Both the position numbers and the translations under genes were made by a program. DNA of 64,000 nucleotides, from contig CAYYJB010000003.1 in the NCBI GenBank assembly GCA_964472135.1, positions 1-64,000 on the forward strand, read 5' to 3'. This document shows, one piece after another, positions 31,902 through 41,419 of the stretch (the first letter of the stretch is position 1; each line of letters begins with the position of its first letter). Under the pieces are notes generated by a model. It was not told the DNA's origin. It was given only the letters and a program-made list of their open reading frames with translations, and did not search any database. This DNA comes from JAUREX01 sp964472135 (lineage in GTDB: Bacteria > Pseudomonadota > Alphaproteobacteria > Rhodobacterales > Rhodobacteraceae).

Positions 31902-32954
31902 ATGCCCCGCGTCCTGCACCTCGCCGCCCCGTTCCTGCTGCTCGCCGCCCCCACCCTCGCCGAGGCGCCGCGCGTCGTCGCCGACATCGCGCCGGTGCAG
32001 GCGCTGGTGGCGCGGGTGATGGAGGGGTCCGGGGCGACCAGCGCGCTGATCGTGCCCATCGGCGCCTCGCCCCACGGCTTTGCGCTGCGCCCCTCGCAGG
32101 CGGCGGCGATCGAGGCGGCCGGGATCGTCGTCACCGTCGGCGCGGGGCTGACGCCCTGGCTCGACGATCCGCTCGGGACCCTCGCGCCCGACGCGCGGCG
32201 GCTGACGCTGACCGAGGTTGCGGGCGTGACGCTGCTCGAGGCGCGCGACACGGTCCTGCTCGGCGGCGGCGCGCCGGAAGATGGCGGGCACGCGCATGAA
32301 GAAGGGCACGGGCATGAAGAAGGGCACGGGCACGGGCACGATGAAGGGCACGGGCACGATAAGGAACACGGGCACGCCGAGGGCCACGACCACAAAGGCC
32401 ACGAGCACGAGGGGCACGATCACGGCGGCCACGACCACGACGGCCACGATCACGGGCCGACCGACCCGCACGCCTGGCTCGACCCGCAGAACGCGCGGCT
32501 CTGGACCGATGCGATCGCGCAGGCGCTGGCCGAGGCCGACCCGGCGCAGGCCGCGCTCTATCTCGCCAACGCCGAGGCCGCCCGGGCAGAGATCGCCGCG
32601 GCCGAGGCCGAGGCGGCGGCGATCCTCGCCCCGGTCGCGGGCCGGCCCTATGCGGTCTTTCACGACGCCTATCAGTATTTCGAGGCCCGATTCGGCGTCG
32701 CCCCCGTCGCGGCCATCGCGCTTGGCGACGCGGCCGATCCGGGGCCGCAGCGCGTGGCGGCGGTGCGCGACGCGGTCGCGGCGGCAGGCGTGCGCTGCAT
32801 CTTCGCCGAACCGCAGATGAACCCGGCCCTGATCGCGACCGTGGCCGAGGGCAGCGGGGCGCGCGCAGGCACGATCGACCCGCTCGGGGGGGCGTCCTAT
32901 CCCGACCTTCTGCGCGCGATCGCGCGCGACATGGCGGCCTGCCTCGGGGACTGA
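31902..32954 (+). CDS. znuA: Zinc ABC transporter periplasmic binding protein with long His-rich loop
   Basis: 350 residues, cluster A-I (cluster 9) binding protein. A signal peptide (MPRVLHLAAPFLLLAAPTLA) leads to the periplasm. Metal ligands expected: His in ASPHGFALRP, His in PTDPHAWLDPQNA, His in VFHDAYQYFEARFG and Asp in TIDPLGG. Between the first two domains is a ~60-residue His/Asp/Glu/Gly loop (about 127-187) that is unusually long and thought in relatives to bind or sense zinc. The gene is divergent from zur-znuCB, sharing the Zur operator. Confidence 0.95.
   Translation: MPRVLHLAAPFLLLAAPTLAEAPRVVADIAPVQALVARVMEGSGATSALIVPIGASPHGFALRPSQAAAIEAAGIVVTVGAGLTPWLDDPLGTLAPDARRLTLTEVAGVTLLEARDTVLLGGGAPEDGGHAHEEGHGHEEGHGHGHDEGHGHDKEHGHAEGHDHKGHEHEGHDHGGHDHDGHDHGPTDPHAWLDPQNARLWTDAIAQALAEADPAQAALYLANAEAARAEIAAAEAEAAAILAPVAGRPYAVFHDAYQYFEARFGVAPVAAIALGDAADPGPQRVAAVRDAVAAAGVRCIFAEPQMNPALIATVAEGSGARAGTIDPLGGASYPDLLRAIARDMAACLGD
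32284..32460 (+). repeat. Degenerate GGGCACG/GGCCACGA tandem repeats coding for the ZnuA His-rich loop
   Basis: Imperfect 9- to 18-bp units built around GAAGGGCACGGGCA and later GGCCACGACCACGA encode repeated EEGHGH and GHDHDGHDH groups. Slippage could change loop length between strains. It is coding DNA, not an array of another kind. Confidence 0.75.
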
Positions 32955-32958
32955 CCGC

Positions 32959-33273
32959 TCAGCCCGGCTTACCCACGTTCTCGGCGAAGGCGACGTCGAA
33001 CGCCGCCTTCTGCGCGTCGCTCGCGTCGCGCTGGTGCAGCGCGCGCCAGTCGTCATAGGGCATGCCATAGACGATCTCGCGCGCTTCTTCCTTGCCCATG
33101 TCGATGCCGCGGGCGTTGGCTTCCTCCTGATACCAGCGCGACAGGCAGTTGCGGCAGAACCCCGCGAGGTTCATGAGGTCGATGTTCTGCACCTCTGGCC
33201 GGGCCTGCATCAGATGCCCGAGCAGCCGCCGATAGGTCGCGGCCTCAAGTTCCGTTCTCGTCCGATCGTCCAT
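32959..33273 (-). CDS. DUF1244 domain-containing protein
   Basis: 104 residues, a small alphaproteobacterial family of unknown function. The family core DLMNLAGFCRNCLSRWYQEEANARG, with its CRNC pair, and EEAREIVYGMPYDDWRALHQ are unmistakable. ATG 33273 (MDDRTRTELEAATYRRLL) is taken. It overlaps the end of the N-formylglutamate amidohydrolase gene by 29 bp, so the two are coupled. The CxxC might bind a metal. Confidence 0.88.
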   Translation of the reverse strand: MDDRTRTELEAATYRRLLGHLMQARPEVQNIDLMNLAGFCRNCLSRWYQEEANARGIDMGKEEAREIVYGMPYDDWRALHQRDASDAQKAAFDVAFAENVGKPG

Positions 33274-34021
33274 CCTCTGCCCCCGCTTCGGCGCGCGCAA
33301 GCGCCGCGACCATGATCGGCGCAAGCCGCGCCGCCCACCCTTCCTGCGCCGCCGGATCGGCGATCAGATCCTGGCGCAGTTCGATCAGCGCATGAAGCCG
33401 CCCGGGCCCGAGCGCGTGCCGGTCGATCGCGTCTCCCGGCAGATGGCCCGAATAGGGCTCGTTGTCACCGATACAAAGGTCGCCCTCGGCGCGCAGCAAG
33501 TCAAGCAGCGGATCGCTGAGGCGCCGGTCGGCGGCCGAGAGGATGCCGACATGCCAGGGCCGCGGATCGCGTCCGCGCAGGCAGGGGGTGAAGCTGTGGA
33601 CCGCGACGATCACCCGGTCGGGGCGCGCGGCCGCCAGCGCCCCCAGCGCCGCGTGATAGGGCCTGTGCAGCAGATCGAGCCGCCGCGCGACCTCGGCGGC
33701 ATCGGCGTGGCGGTTCGCGGGGATGATGGTGCCGTCATAGAGCCGCATCACCAGCGTCGGGTCATCCTCGCCCCGGTTGGGGTCGATCACGAGGCGCGAG
33801 AAATTGGCGAGGATCGCCGGCGCATCAAGCAGCCGGCCGAGCGCGCGCGCCAGCCCCGCCGCGCCGATGTCATGGGCGATGTGGCGCGCCATCTCGGCCG
33901 GCGGAATGCCCAGATCGCCCCCCGCGACCTCGGGCGGCACGCGGTTCGTGGCATGATCGCAGGTCACGAGCCAGCGGCCCGGGCGCTCGGCGCCGTCGAT
34001 CAGAAAGGGCGGGGCGGTCAT
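33245..34021 (-). CDS. N-formylglutamate amidohydrolase family protein
   Basis: 258 residues, FGase family (HutG-like), a zinc hydrolase that releases glutamate and formate from N-formylglutamate in some histidine degradation routes. WLVTCDHATNRVPPEV holds the metal-binding Asp-His, and NFSRLVIDPNRGEDD, VAVHSFTPCLRGRDPRPWHVGIL and NEPYSGHLPGDAIDRHA are the other conserved blocks. No hut gene is nearby, so a role in histidine use is not shown; other N-acyl or N-formyl amino acids are possible. Divergent from pyk with a 150-bp gap. Confidence 0.85.
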   Translation of the reverse strand: MTAPPFLIDGAERPGRWLVTCDHATNRVPPEVAGGDLGIPPAEMARHIAHDIGAAGLARALGRLLDAPAILANFSRLVIDPNRGEDDPTLVMRLYDGTIIPANRHADAAEVARRLDLLHRPYHAALGALAAARPDRVIVAVHSFTPCLRGRDPRPWHVGILSAADRRLSDPLLDLLRAEGDLCIGDNEPYSGHLPGDAIDRHALGPGRLHALIELRQDLIADPAAQEGWAARLAPIMVAALARAEAGAEDGRSDENGT

Positions 34022-34096
34022 GCGCGCGTCGTCTCCTCGGCTGGGTTCCTACATCAGCGCACGGCGGCGCACCAGCATCGGCGGATGTGATCCTCG

Positions 34097-34125
34097 TTGC
34101 CCGTTAGCGCGAACACTGGCATAAG
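34097..34125 (+). promoter_or_regulatory. Candidate pyk promoter
   Basis: TTGCCC (34097-34102) and CATAAG (34120-34125), spacer 17 bp, lie 46 bp before the pyk ATG; each box has four of six consensus bases. A pattern match only. Confidence 0.35.
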
Positions 34126-34171
34126 GCTGGCGAACCGCCGCTCCCCCGCCGCGCCCCCCGCAAGGTATCCC

Positions 34172-35617
<1,446 letters not shown>

Positions 35618-35633
35618 TTGCCCGCGCGGACCC

Positions 35634-35662
35634 TTGCCAAGCGCTCCCGGCGCGGGTAATGG
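35634..35662 (+). promoter_or_regulatory. Candidate rpmI-rplT promoter
   Basis: TTGCCA (35634-35639) and TAATGG (35657-35662) with a 17-bp spacer lie 74 bp upstream of rpmI. The remaining leader could hold L20-binding structure, but no clear fold was recognised. Confidence 0.35.
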
Positions 35663-35735
35663 CGCAGCTTCAACCGCGCGGCCGGCCGATGTGGCATGCC
35701 GAGTCGCGCGCGCACCACCCTGGAAGGAGATGGAA

Positions 35736-35936
35736 ATGCCCAAGATGAAGACCAAGTCGAGCGCCAAGAAGCGCTTTCGCATGACGGCGAACGGCCATGT
35801 CAAGGCCGGCCCGGCCGGCAAGCGGCACGGCATGATCAAGCGCACGCCGAAATTCATCCGCGACGCGCGCGGCACCATGATCCTGTCGGATCAGGACGCC
35901 AAGATCGTCAAGATCTACATGCCCTACGACCGCTGA
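35736..35936 (+). CDS. rpmI: 50S ribosomal protein L35
   Basis: 66 residues, full length. MPKMKTKSSAKKRFRMTANGH is the L35 signature and the end is KIVKIYMPYDR. AAGGAG lies 8 nt before the ATG. Followed by rplT after 12 bp. infC is not directly upstream; pyk is. Confidence 0.97.
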   Translation: MPKMKTKSSAKKRFRMTANGHVKAGPAGKRHGMIKRTPKFIRDARGTMILSDQDAKIVKIYMPYDR

Positions 35937-35948
35937 GGAGCCCGAGCC

Positions 35949-36317
35949 ATGTCCCGCGTCAAATCCGGCACCGTCACCCATGCCGCCCACCGCAAGGTCA
36001 TCAAGAAGGCCAAGGGCTATTACAGCGCCCGCTCGCGCAACTTCCGCACCGCGACGCAGGCCGTCGACAAGGCCAACCAGTATGCGACCCGCGACCGCAA
36101 GGCGCGCAAGCGCAACTTCCGCGCGCTCTGGATCCAGCGGATCAACGCCGCCGTGCGCGCCTTCGATCCGGCCTTCACCTATTCGCGCCTGATCGCGGGC
36201 CTCGCCCGGGCGGGGATCGAGGTTGACCGCAAGGTGCTGGCCGATCTGGCCGTGCACGAGCCCGAGGCGTTCAACGCCATCGCCGAGCAGGCCCGCGCGG
36301 CCGCCGCCGCGGCCTGA
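35949..36317 (+). CDS. rplT: 50S ribosomal protein L20
   Basis: 122 residues, binds 23S rRNA early in 50S assembly. MSRVKSGTVTHAAHRKVIKKAKG, the Arg-rich helix RDRKARKRNFRALWIQRINAAVR and the globular end are typical. A Rho-independent terminator starts 16 bp after the stop, ending the L35-L20 transcript. Confidence 0.97.
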   Translation: MSRVKSGTVTHAAHRKVIKKAKGYYSARSRNFRTATQAVDKANQYATRDRKARKRNFRALWIQRINAAVRAFDPAFTYSRLIAGLARAGIEVDRKVLADLAVHEPEAFNAIAEQARAAAAAA

Positions 36318-36333
36318 GCAGGCCCCCCCATTC

Positions 36334-36373
36334 AGGGCGCGCGGCGGCCGGTCCGTCGCGCGCCCTTTGCTTT
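36334..36373 (+). terminator. Rho-independent terminator after rplT
   Basis: Fourteen-base arms (36334-36347 and 36353-36366) pair with a single G-T wobble around a five-base loop and are followed by TTGCTTT (36367-36373). This is the best intrinsic terminator in the window and separates rpmI-rplT from the DMT transporter and pheS. Confidence 0.8.
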
Positions 36374-36416
36374 GGCCGCCCCGCCTGCCGCGGCGCCTGC
36401 GGCGGACCCCCTGACG

Positions 36417-37373
36417 ATGGCTGACCCCGCCCGGCACCCCACCCCGCCCGTCGCGCGCCCCCTGGCGATGGGGCGGGCGGAATGGGGGATGATGCTCGCG
36501 CTGTCGGTCATCTGGGGCGGATCCTTCCTGTTCATGGCGGTCGCCGCGCGCGAGGTGCCGACGCTGTCGATCGTCGCGACCCGGGTCGTGCTCGGGGCGG
36601 CGGTGCTCTGGGCCGTGATCGCGGCGCGCGGGCTCAGCCTGCCGCGCGGGCGGGCGGCGATCGGGGCCTTCGTCATCATGGGCCTCATCAACAACGCGAT
36701 CCCCTTCACGCTCCTCGTCATCGCCGCGCGCGAGATCCCCTCGGGCCTCGCCGCGATCCTCAATGCCACGACGCCCCTCTTCGCCGTGCTGATCGCAGGC
36801 GTGGCGCTGTCGGATGAGCCGCTGCGGCCCGCGCGCCTCGCGGGCGTCCTGCTCGGCCTCGGCGGGGTCGTGGCGATCATGGGGGGCGGGGCGTTGACGG
36901 GGGGCGCCGCGCCGCTCTGGGCCGAGGCGGCGGTCATCGGGGCGGCGGTATCCTACGGGGCGGGGGCGGTGTTCGGGCGGGTCTTCGCGCGGATGGGGAT
37001 CGACCCGATGGTGACGGCGGCGGGCCAGCTCAGCGGCGCGGCGCTGATCGTGGCGCCGCTCGCGCTCATGCTCGAGGCACCCTGGCGGCTGGCGCTGCCC
37101 TCGGGCGCGACGCTTGGCGCCCTCGGGGCGCTCGCGGTCGTCTCGACGGGGCTGGCCTATGTGCTCTATTTCCGCATCCTCGCCCGCGCCGGGGCAGGCA
37201 ACATCGCGCTCGTGACGCTGCTCGTGCCGGTCTGGGCGGCGCTTCTGGGCGCGTTGGTGCTGGGCGAGCGGCTGGGGCCGGCGGCGTTCGGCGGTTTCGC
37301 GATGGTCGCGGCCGGGCTCTGGGTCATGCAGGGGCGGGGCCTCTCACTTGCAATCGGGCGGCGCAGGCACTAG
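36417..37373 (+). CDS. DMT superfamily (EamA) transporter
   Basis: 318-residue inner-membrane protein with two EamA repeats and about ten helices. MMLALSVIWGGSFLFMAVAAREVPTL opens the first repeat, IPFTLLVIAAREIPSGLAAILNATTPLF its middle, and the second repeat contains AVVSTGLAYVLYFRILARAGAG and VTLLVPVWAALLGALVLGE. Such proteins export metabolites, often amino acids; the substrate here is unknown. ATG 36417 is a compromise: an ATG at 36468 is also plausible, and the frame further upstream runs into the rplT terminator. It lies between rplT and pheS, a place where no transporter is expected. Confidence 0.85.
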   Translation: MADPARHPTPPVARPLAMGRAEWGMMLALSVIWGGSFLFMAVAAREVPTLSIVATRVVLGAAVLWAVIAARGLSLPRGRAAIGAFVIMGLINNAIPFTLLVIAAREIPSGLAAILNATTPLFAVLIAGVALSDEPLRPARLAGVLLGLGGVVAIMGGGALTGGAAPLWAEAAVIGAAVSYGAGAVFGRVFARMGIDPMVTAAGQLSGAALIVAPLALMLEAPWRLALPSGATLGALGALAVVSTGLAYVLYFRILARAGAGNIALVTLLVPVWAALLGALVLGERLGPAAFGGFAMVAAGLWVMQGRGLSLAIGRRRH

Positions 37374-37401
37374 CACCCTGCCGGCAAGGGGAGGGTCGGG
37401 C

Positions 37402-38469
37402 ATGGACGGGTATGAGGCGCTGCGGCGCCGCCATCTGGGCGCGATTGCGGATGCGCGAGACGAGGCGGCACTCGAAGAGGCGCGGCTGGCAGCACTCGGC
37501 AAGAAGGGCGAGGTCGCGCTGATGATGCGCGAGCTGGGCCAGATGGCGCCCGAGGCGCGCAAGACGGCGGGCCCCGCGCTGAACGCGCTGCGCGACGAGA
37601 TCGAGGCGGCGCTGAAGGCCCGCCGCGCGGCGCTCGCCGATGCGGCACTCGAGGAGCGGCTGCGCGCCGAATGGCTCGACACGAGCCTGCCCGCCCGCCC
37701 GCGCCGGCGCGGCACCATCCACCCGGTCAGCCAGGTGATGGAGGAATGCGCCGCGATCTTCGGCGCGATGGGCTTCGCGGTCGCCGAGGGCCCGCAGGTC
37801 GAGACCGACTGGTTCAACTTCGATGCCCTCAACATCGTGCCCGAACATCCCGCCCGGCAGGAGCACGACACCTTCTTCCTGCACCGCGACCCCTCCGACC
37901 CCCGCCCGCCGCATGTGCTGCGCACCCATACCTCGCCGGTGCAGATCCGCGCCATGCAGGCGCAGGGCGCGCCCATACGGGTGATCGCGCCGGGGCGGGT
38001 CTATCGGATGGACATGGACCAGACGCACACGCCGATGTTCCACCAGATCGAGGGCCTCGCGATCGACCGCGACGTGTCGATGGCGAACCTCAAATGGGTG
38101 CTCGAGGAATTCTTCTCGGCCTATTTCGGCGCGCCGGTGCGCACGCGCTTCCGCGCCTCGCATTTCCCCTTCACCGAACCCTCGGCCGAGGTCGACATCC
38201 AGTGCAGCTGGCAGGGCGGGCAATTGCGCGTGGGCGAGGGCGAGGGCTGGCTCGAGGTGCTGGGCTCGGGCATGGTCCACCCCAACGTGCTGCGCGCGGG
38301 CGGGATCGACCCCGACCACTGGCAGGGCTTTGCCTTCGGCATGGGGATCGACCGCATGGCGATGCTGAAATACGGCATCCCCGACCTGCGCGCCTTTTTC
38401 GAGAGCGACGTGCGCTGGCTCGGGCATTACGGGTTCGGCGCGCTCGAGGTGCCGACGCTGCACGGCTGA
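37402..38469 (+). CDS. pheS: Phenylalanine-tRNA ligase alpha subunit
   Basis: 355 residues. The N-terminal coiled coil (residues 1-90) contacts tRNA; the class II catalytic core has HPVSQVMEECAAIFGAMGF, PARQEHDTFF, RTHTSPVQIRAM, APGRVYRMDMDQTHTPMFHQIEG and motif 3 in GFAFGMGIDRMAMLKYGI. GGGAGGG precedes ATG 37402. pheT, which makes the obligatory beta subunit and usually follows, is not found downstream; the next gene is a RAM-domain protein. Confidence 0.97.
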   Translation: MDGYEALRRRHLGAIADARDEAALEEARLAALGKKGEVALMMRELGQMAPEARKTAGPALNALRDEIEAALKARRAALADAALEERLRAEWLDTSLPARPRRRGTIHPVSQVMEECAAIFGAMGFAVAEGPQVETDWFNFDALNIVPEHPARQEHDTFFLHRDPSDPRPPHVLRTHTSPVQIRAMQAQGAPIRVIAPGRVYRMDMDQTHTPMFHQIEGLAIDRDVSMANLKWVLEEFFSAYFGAPVRTRFRASHFPFTEPSAEVDIQCSWQGGQLRVGEGEGWLEVLGSGMVHPNVLRAGGIDPDHWQGFAFGMGIDRMAMLKYGIPDLRAFFESDVRWLGHYGFGALEVPTLHG

Positions 38470-38509
38470 GGCGGGCGGGCAGCAAGCCTTTTGATCGGAG
38501 GATCGGCAG

Positions 38510-38746
38510 ATGAAATGCGTCTTTGTCCAGTTCCGCTGCGCCCCGGGCAAGACCTATGAGGTCGCGGATGCGATCTATGACCGCGAGGTGGTCTCGGAGC
38601 TCTATTCGACCTCGGGCGACTATGACCTGATCGCCAAGGTCTATGTGCCCGACGACGCCGATGTGGGCCAGTATCTGACCGCGCGGCTCTTCGACATCCC
38701 CGGCATCCAGCGCACCCTGACGACGATGACCTTCCGCGCCTTCTGA
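38510..38746 (+). CDS. Stand-alone Lrp/AsnC ligand-binding (RAM) domain protein
   Basis: 78 residues, consisting only of the RAM domain of Lrp/AsnC regulators (VFVQFRCAPGKTYEVADAIYD, ELYSTSGDYDLIAKVYV, GIQRTLTTMTFRAF) with no DNA-binding part. Such proteins form oligomers that bind amino acids and may modulate full-length Lrp proteins. GGAGG is upstream. It follows pheS by 40 bp, so it may report amino-acid (perhaps phenylalanine) levels; that link is from position only. A strong stem-loop lies about 26 bp after its stop. Confidence 0.85.
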   Translation: MKCVFVQFRCAPGKTYEVADAIYDREVVSELYSTSGDYDLIAKVYVPDDADVGQYLTARLFDIPGIQRTLTTMTFRAF

Positions 38747-38772
38747 CGGCGGTCCGGGGGTGTTGCGGGGAT

Positions 38773-38807
38773 GCGCCCGGCCGCCCCATTGAGGGCCGGC
38801 CGGGCGC
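38773..38807 (+). terminator. Stem-loop after the pheS-RAM pair
   Basis: Eleven-base perfect arms (38773-38783 and 38797-38807), extended inward by three more pairs after one mismatch, form a very stable hairpin 26 bp past the RAM-gene stop. No T tract follows, so it may need Rho. The rest of the 188-bp gap to the next gene shows nothing clear. Confidence 0.5.
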
Positions 38808-38934
38808 GCGGGTGGCCTGCGCCCCCCGCCGGGCGGCGCGCCATGACGGAAGCGGGCGATGCGATGCCGCTTGCCGCCTTGCCGGCGGCGGGCGGGCGGC
38901 TAGAAACGAACGACCAGCCAGAACCGGAGCCGCG

Positions 38935-40983
38935 ATGCCTGCCGATGCGATCCAAGACCCGCTCGTGATCTTCACCCCCTCGGGCAAGCGGGGGCGGTTT
39001 CCCGTCGGCACGCCGGTGCTGTCGGCGGCGCGCGCGCTCGGCGTCGATCTCGATTCGGTCTGCGGCGGGCGGGGCATCTGCTCGAAGTGCCAGATCACGC
39101 CCGGCTATGGCGATTTTCCAAAGCACGGCGTCAGCGTGGGCGCGGATGCGCTGAGCCCCTGGAACGCGGTCGAGCAGCGCTACAAGGACAAGCGCGGCCT
39201 GACCGAGGGTCGGCGGCTTGGCTGTCAGGCGCGGATCTCGGGCGATGTCGTGATCGATGTCCCGCCCGAGAGCCAGGTCCACAAGCAGGTCATCCGCAAG
39301 TCGGCCGATGCGCGCGCGGTCGCGATGGATCCGGCCACCCGGCGCGTCTATGTCGAGGTGGCCGAGCCCGACATGCACGAGCCGTCGGGCGACTTCCAGC
39401 GACTGGCGGCGGCGCTCGGGGCGCAATGGGGGATCGCGGGGGCGGAACCCGCGCCGGGGCTGCTGCCACGGTTGCAGGGCATCCTGCGCAAGGGCGGCTG
39501 GGCGGCGACGGCGATCGTGCATGCCGACCATCGCGGCGGGGCGGCGCGCGTCCTCGACCTGCGGCCGGGCTTCGACGAGGGCGGGATCTTCGGGCTGGCG
39601 ATCGACCTCGGCTCGACCACCATCGCGGCGCATCTGGTGGATCTGGAAACCGGCGCGGTGCGCGCCTCGGCCGGGGTCATGAACCCGCAGATCCGCTTTG
39701 GCGAGGATCTGATGAGCCGGGTGAGCTATGCGATGATGAACCCGGGCGGCGACGCCGAGATGACGGCGGTGGTGCGCGCGGCGCTCGATGACCTCGCGCG
39801 CGCGGTGGCGGCCGAGGCGGGCACCGAGGGCGGGCGCATCTACGAGGCGGTGATCGTGTGCAACCCGGTGATGCACCACCTGCTGCTCGGGATCGACCCC
39901 GTCGAACTCGGCCAGGCGCCCTTCGCGCTCGCGACCTCCGAATCGCTCTCGCTCGATGCGCGGGATCTGGGGTTTGGGGCGCTCAACCCGGCGGCGCGTG
40001 TCTATCTGCTGCCCTGCATCGCGGGGCATGTGGGGGCGGATGCGGCCGCCGTGGCCCTCGCCGAAGAGCCCGACCAGTCCGAGGACATGGTGCTGATCGT
40101 CGATGTGGGCACGAACGCCGAGATCCTGCTCGGGTCGAAGGCGCGCGTGCTCGCCTGTTCCTCGCCCACGGGGCCCGCCTTCGAGGGGGCGCAGATTTCC
40201 TCGGGCCAGCGCGCGGCGCCCGGCGCCATCGAGCGGGTGGAGATCGACCCCGCGACGAAGGAGCCGCGCTTTCGCGTCATCGGCTGCGATCTGTGGTCGG
40301 ACGATCCGGGCTTTGCCGCGGCGACGGCGGCGAGCGGGATCACCGGCATCTGCGGCTCGGGGATCATCGAGGTCGTGGCCGAGATGCGCATGGCGGGGCT
40401 CGTCGATGCCTCGGGCCTGATCGGCTCGGCCGAGCAGACGGGGACGGCGCGCTGCATCCCCGAGGGGCGCACGCATGCCTATCTGCTCCATGACGGCACC
40501 CTTCAGGGCGGGCCGCGCATCCTTGTCACGCAGGGCGACATCCGCGCGATCCAGCTGGCGAAATCGGCGCTCTATGCCGGGGCGCGGCTCTTGATGGATG
40601 AGCTTGCGATCGACCGGGTGGATCGGGTCGTGCTCGCGGGCGCGTTCGGGGCCCACATCAGCCCCAAGCATGCGATGGTGCTCGGCATGATCCCCGACGC
40701 GCCGCTCGGGCGCGTCAGCTCGGCGGGCAATGCGGCGGGGACGGGGGCGCGCATCGCGCTCTGCTCGCGCGCGGCGCGCAGCCGGATCGAGGGCGTGGTC
40801 GGGCGCATCCACAAGGTCGAGACCGCGATCGAGCCGCGCTTTCAGGAGCATTTCGTGAACGCGAACGCCCTGCCGCATGCGGTCGATCCCTTCCCCGAAC
40901 TTTCGCAGGTGGTGACGCTGCCCGATGTGGCCTTCAACACCGGCGGCGGTGGCGATGGCGGGCGGCGCCGGCGGCGGGGCTGA
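38935..40983 (+). CDS. Ferredoxin-ASKHA (DUF4445) protein, corrinoid-activating type
   Basis: 682 residues. An N-terminal [2Fe-2S] ferredoxin domain has CGGRGICSKCQI (about residues 42-53) and a later Cys in RRLGCQAR (about 98). A linker leads to an ASKHA-type ATPase domain: GLAIDLGSTTIAAHLVDL (about 220-237), IVDVGTNAEILLGSK and GITGICGSGIIEVVAEMRMAGL, ending in VDRVVLAGAFGAHI. This is the architecture of RamA/RACE proteins, which use ATP to re-reduce corrinoid proteins of methyltransferase systems. No cobalamin protein or methyltransferase gene is nearby. ATG 38935 is chosen; the frame is open upstream. The DUF1489 gene follows by 4 bp. Confidence 0.88.
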   Translation: MPADAIQDPLVIFTPSGKRGRFPVGTPVLSAARALGVDLDSVCGGRGICSKCQITPGYGDFPKHGVSVGADALSPWNAVEQRYKDKRGLTEGRRLGCQARISGDVVIDVPPESQVHKQVIRKSADARAVAMDPATRRVYVEVAEPDMHEPSGDFQRLAAALGAQWGIAGAEPAPGLLPRLQGILRKGGWAATAIVHADHRGGAARVLDLRPGFDEGGIFGLAIDLGSTTIAAHLVDLETGAVRASAGVMNPQIRFGEDLMSRVSYAMMNPGGDAEMTAVVRAALDDLARAVAAEAGTEGGRIYEAVIVCNPVMHHLLLGIDPVELGQAPFALATSESLSLDARDLGFGALNPAARVYLLPCIAGHVGADAAAVALAEEPDQSEDMVLIVDVGTNAEILLGSKARVLACSSPTGPAFEGAQISSGQRAAPGAIERVEIDPATKEPRFRVIGCDLWSDDPGFAAATAASGITGICGSGIIEVVAEMRMAGLVDASGLIGSAEQTGTARCIPEGRTHAYLLHDGTLQGGPRILVTQGDIRAIQLAKSALYAGARLLMDELAIDRVDRVVLAGAFGAHISPKHAMVLGMIPDAPLGRVSSAGNAAGTGARIALCSRAARSRIEGVVGRIHKVETAIEPRFQEHFVNANALPHAVDPFPELSQVVTLPDVAFNTGGGGDGGRRRRRG

Positions 40984-40987
40984 GGGC

Positions 40988-41413
40988 GTGGCACTCCATC
41001 TCGTCAAGCTCTGCGTGGGCGCGGCGACGGTGCAGGACCTGCTCGACTGGCACGCCGAGAACCGCGGCCGCTGGCCCGCGGGGCGCACCATCCATGTCAC
41101 GCGGATGTGGCCCAAGCGCGCGGACGAGCTGCTCGCGGGCGGGTCGCTCTATTGGGTGTTCAAGGGGCTGATCCTCGCGCGACAGGCGATCGTGGCGCTC
41201 GATCCGCAGCGGGGTTCGGACGGGATCGAGCGCTGCGCCATCGTGCTCGACGCGCGCGTGATCCGCACGGCGCCTGCCGCGCGCCAGCCGTTCCAGGGCT
41301 GGCGGTATCTGGTTCCGGCCGAGGCCCCGCCCGACCTGCCCGAGGCGCGGGCGGGCGAAACCGCCCTGCCCCCTTCGCTTGCCGCAGCGCTCGCCGACAT
41401 CGGCCTGCGCTGA
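40988..41413 (+). CDS. DUF1489 family protein
   Basis: 141 residues of an alphaproteobacterial family without known function. The start is GTG 40988 (then ALHLVKLCVGAATVQDLLDW), which fits the family's N-terminus. Conserved parts are HVTRMWPKRADELLAGGSLYWVFKGLILARQ and CAIVLDARVIRTAPAARQPFQGWRYL. It follows the ferredoxin-ASKHA gene directly and converges on ftsZ with 6 bp between stops. Confidence 0.85.
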   Translation: MALHLVKLCVGAATVQDLLDWHAENRGRWPAGRTIHVTRMWPKRADELLAGGSLYWVFKGLILARQAIVALDPQRGSDGIERCAIVLDARVIRTAPAARQPFQGWRYLVPAEAPPDLPEARAGETALPPSLAAALADIGLR

Positions 41414-41419
41414 CCGCCC

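Noticed and set aside
32284..32460. Regular short repeats that might suggest a CRISPR array or regulatory repeat
   Set aside because: Units are too short and imperfect with no spacers; they encode the His-rich loop of ZnuA in frame.
35621..35656. Possible pyk terminator (7-bp arms CCCGCGC / GCGCGGG)
   Set aside because: The loop is 22 bases and no T tract follows; it also overlaps the candidate rpmI promoter.
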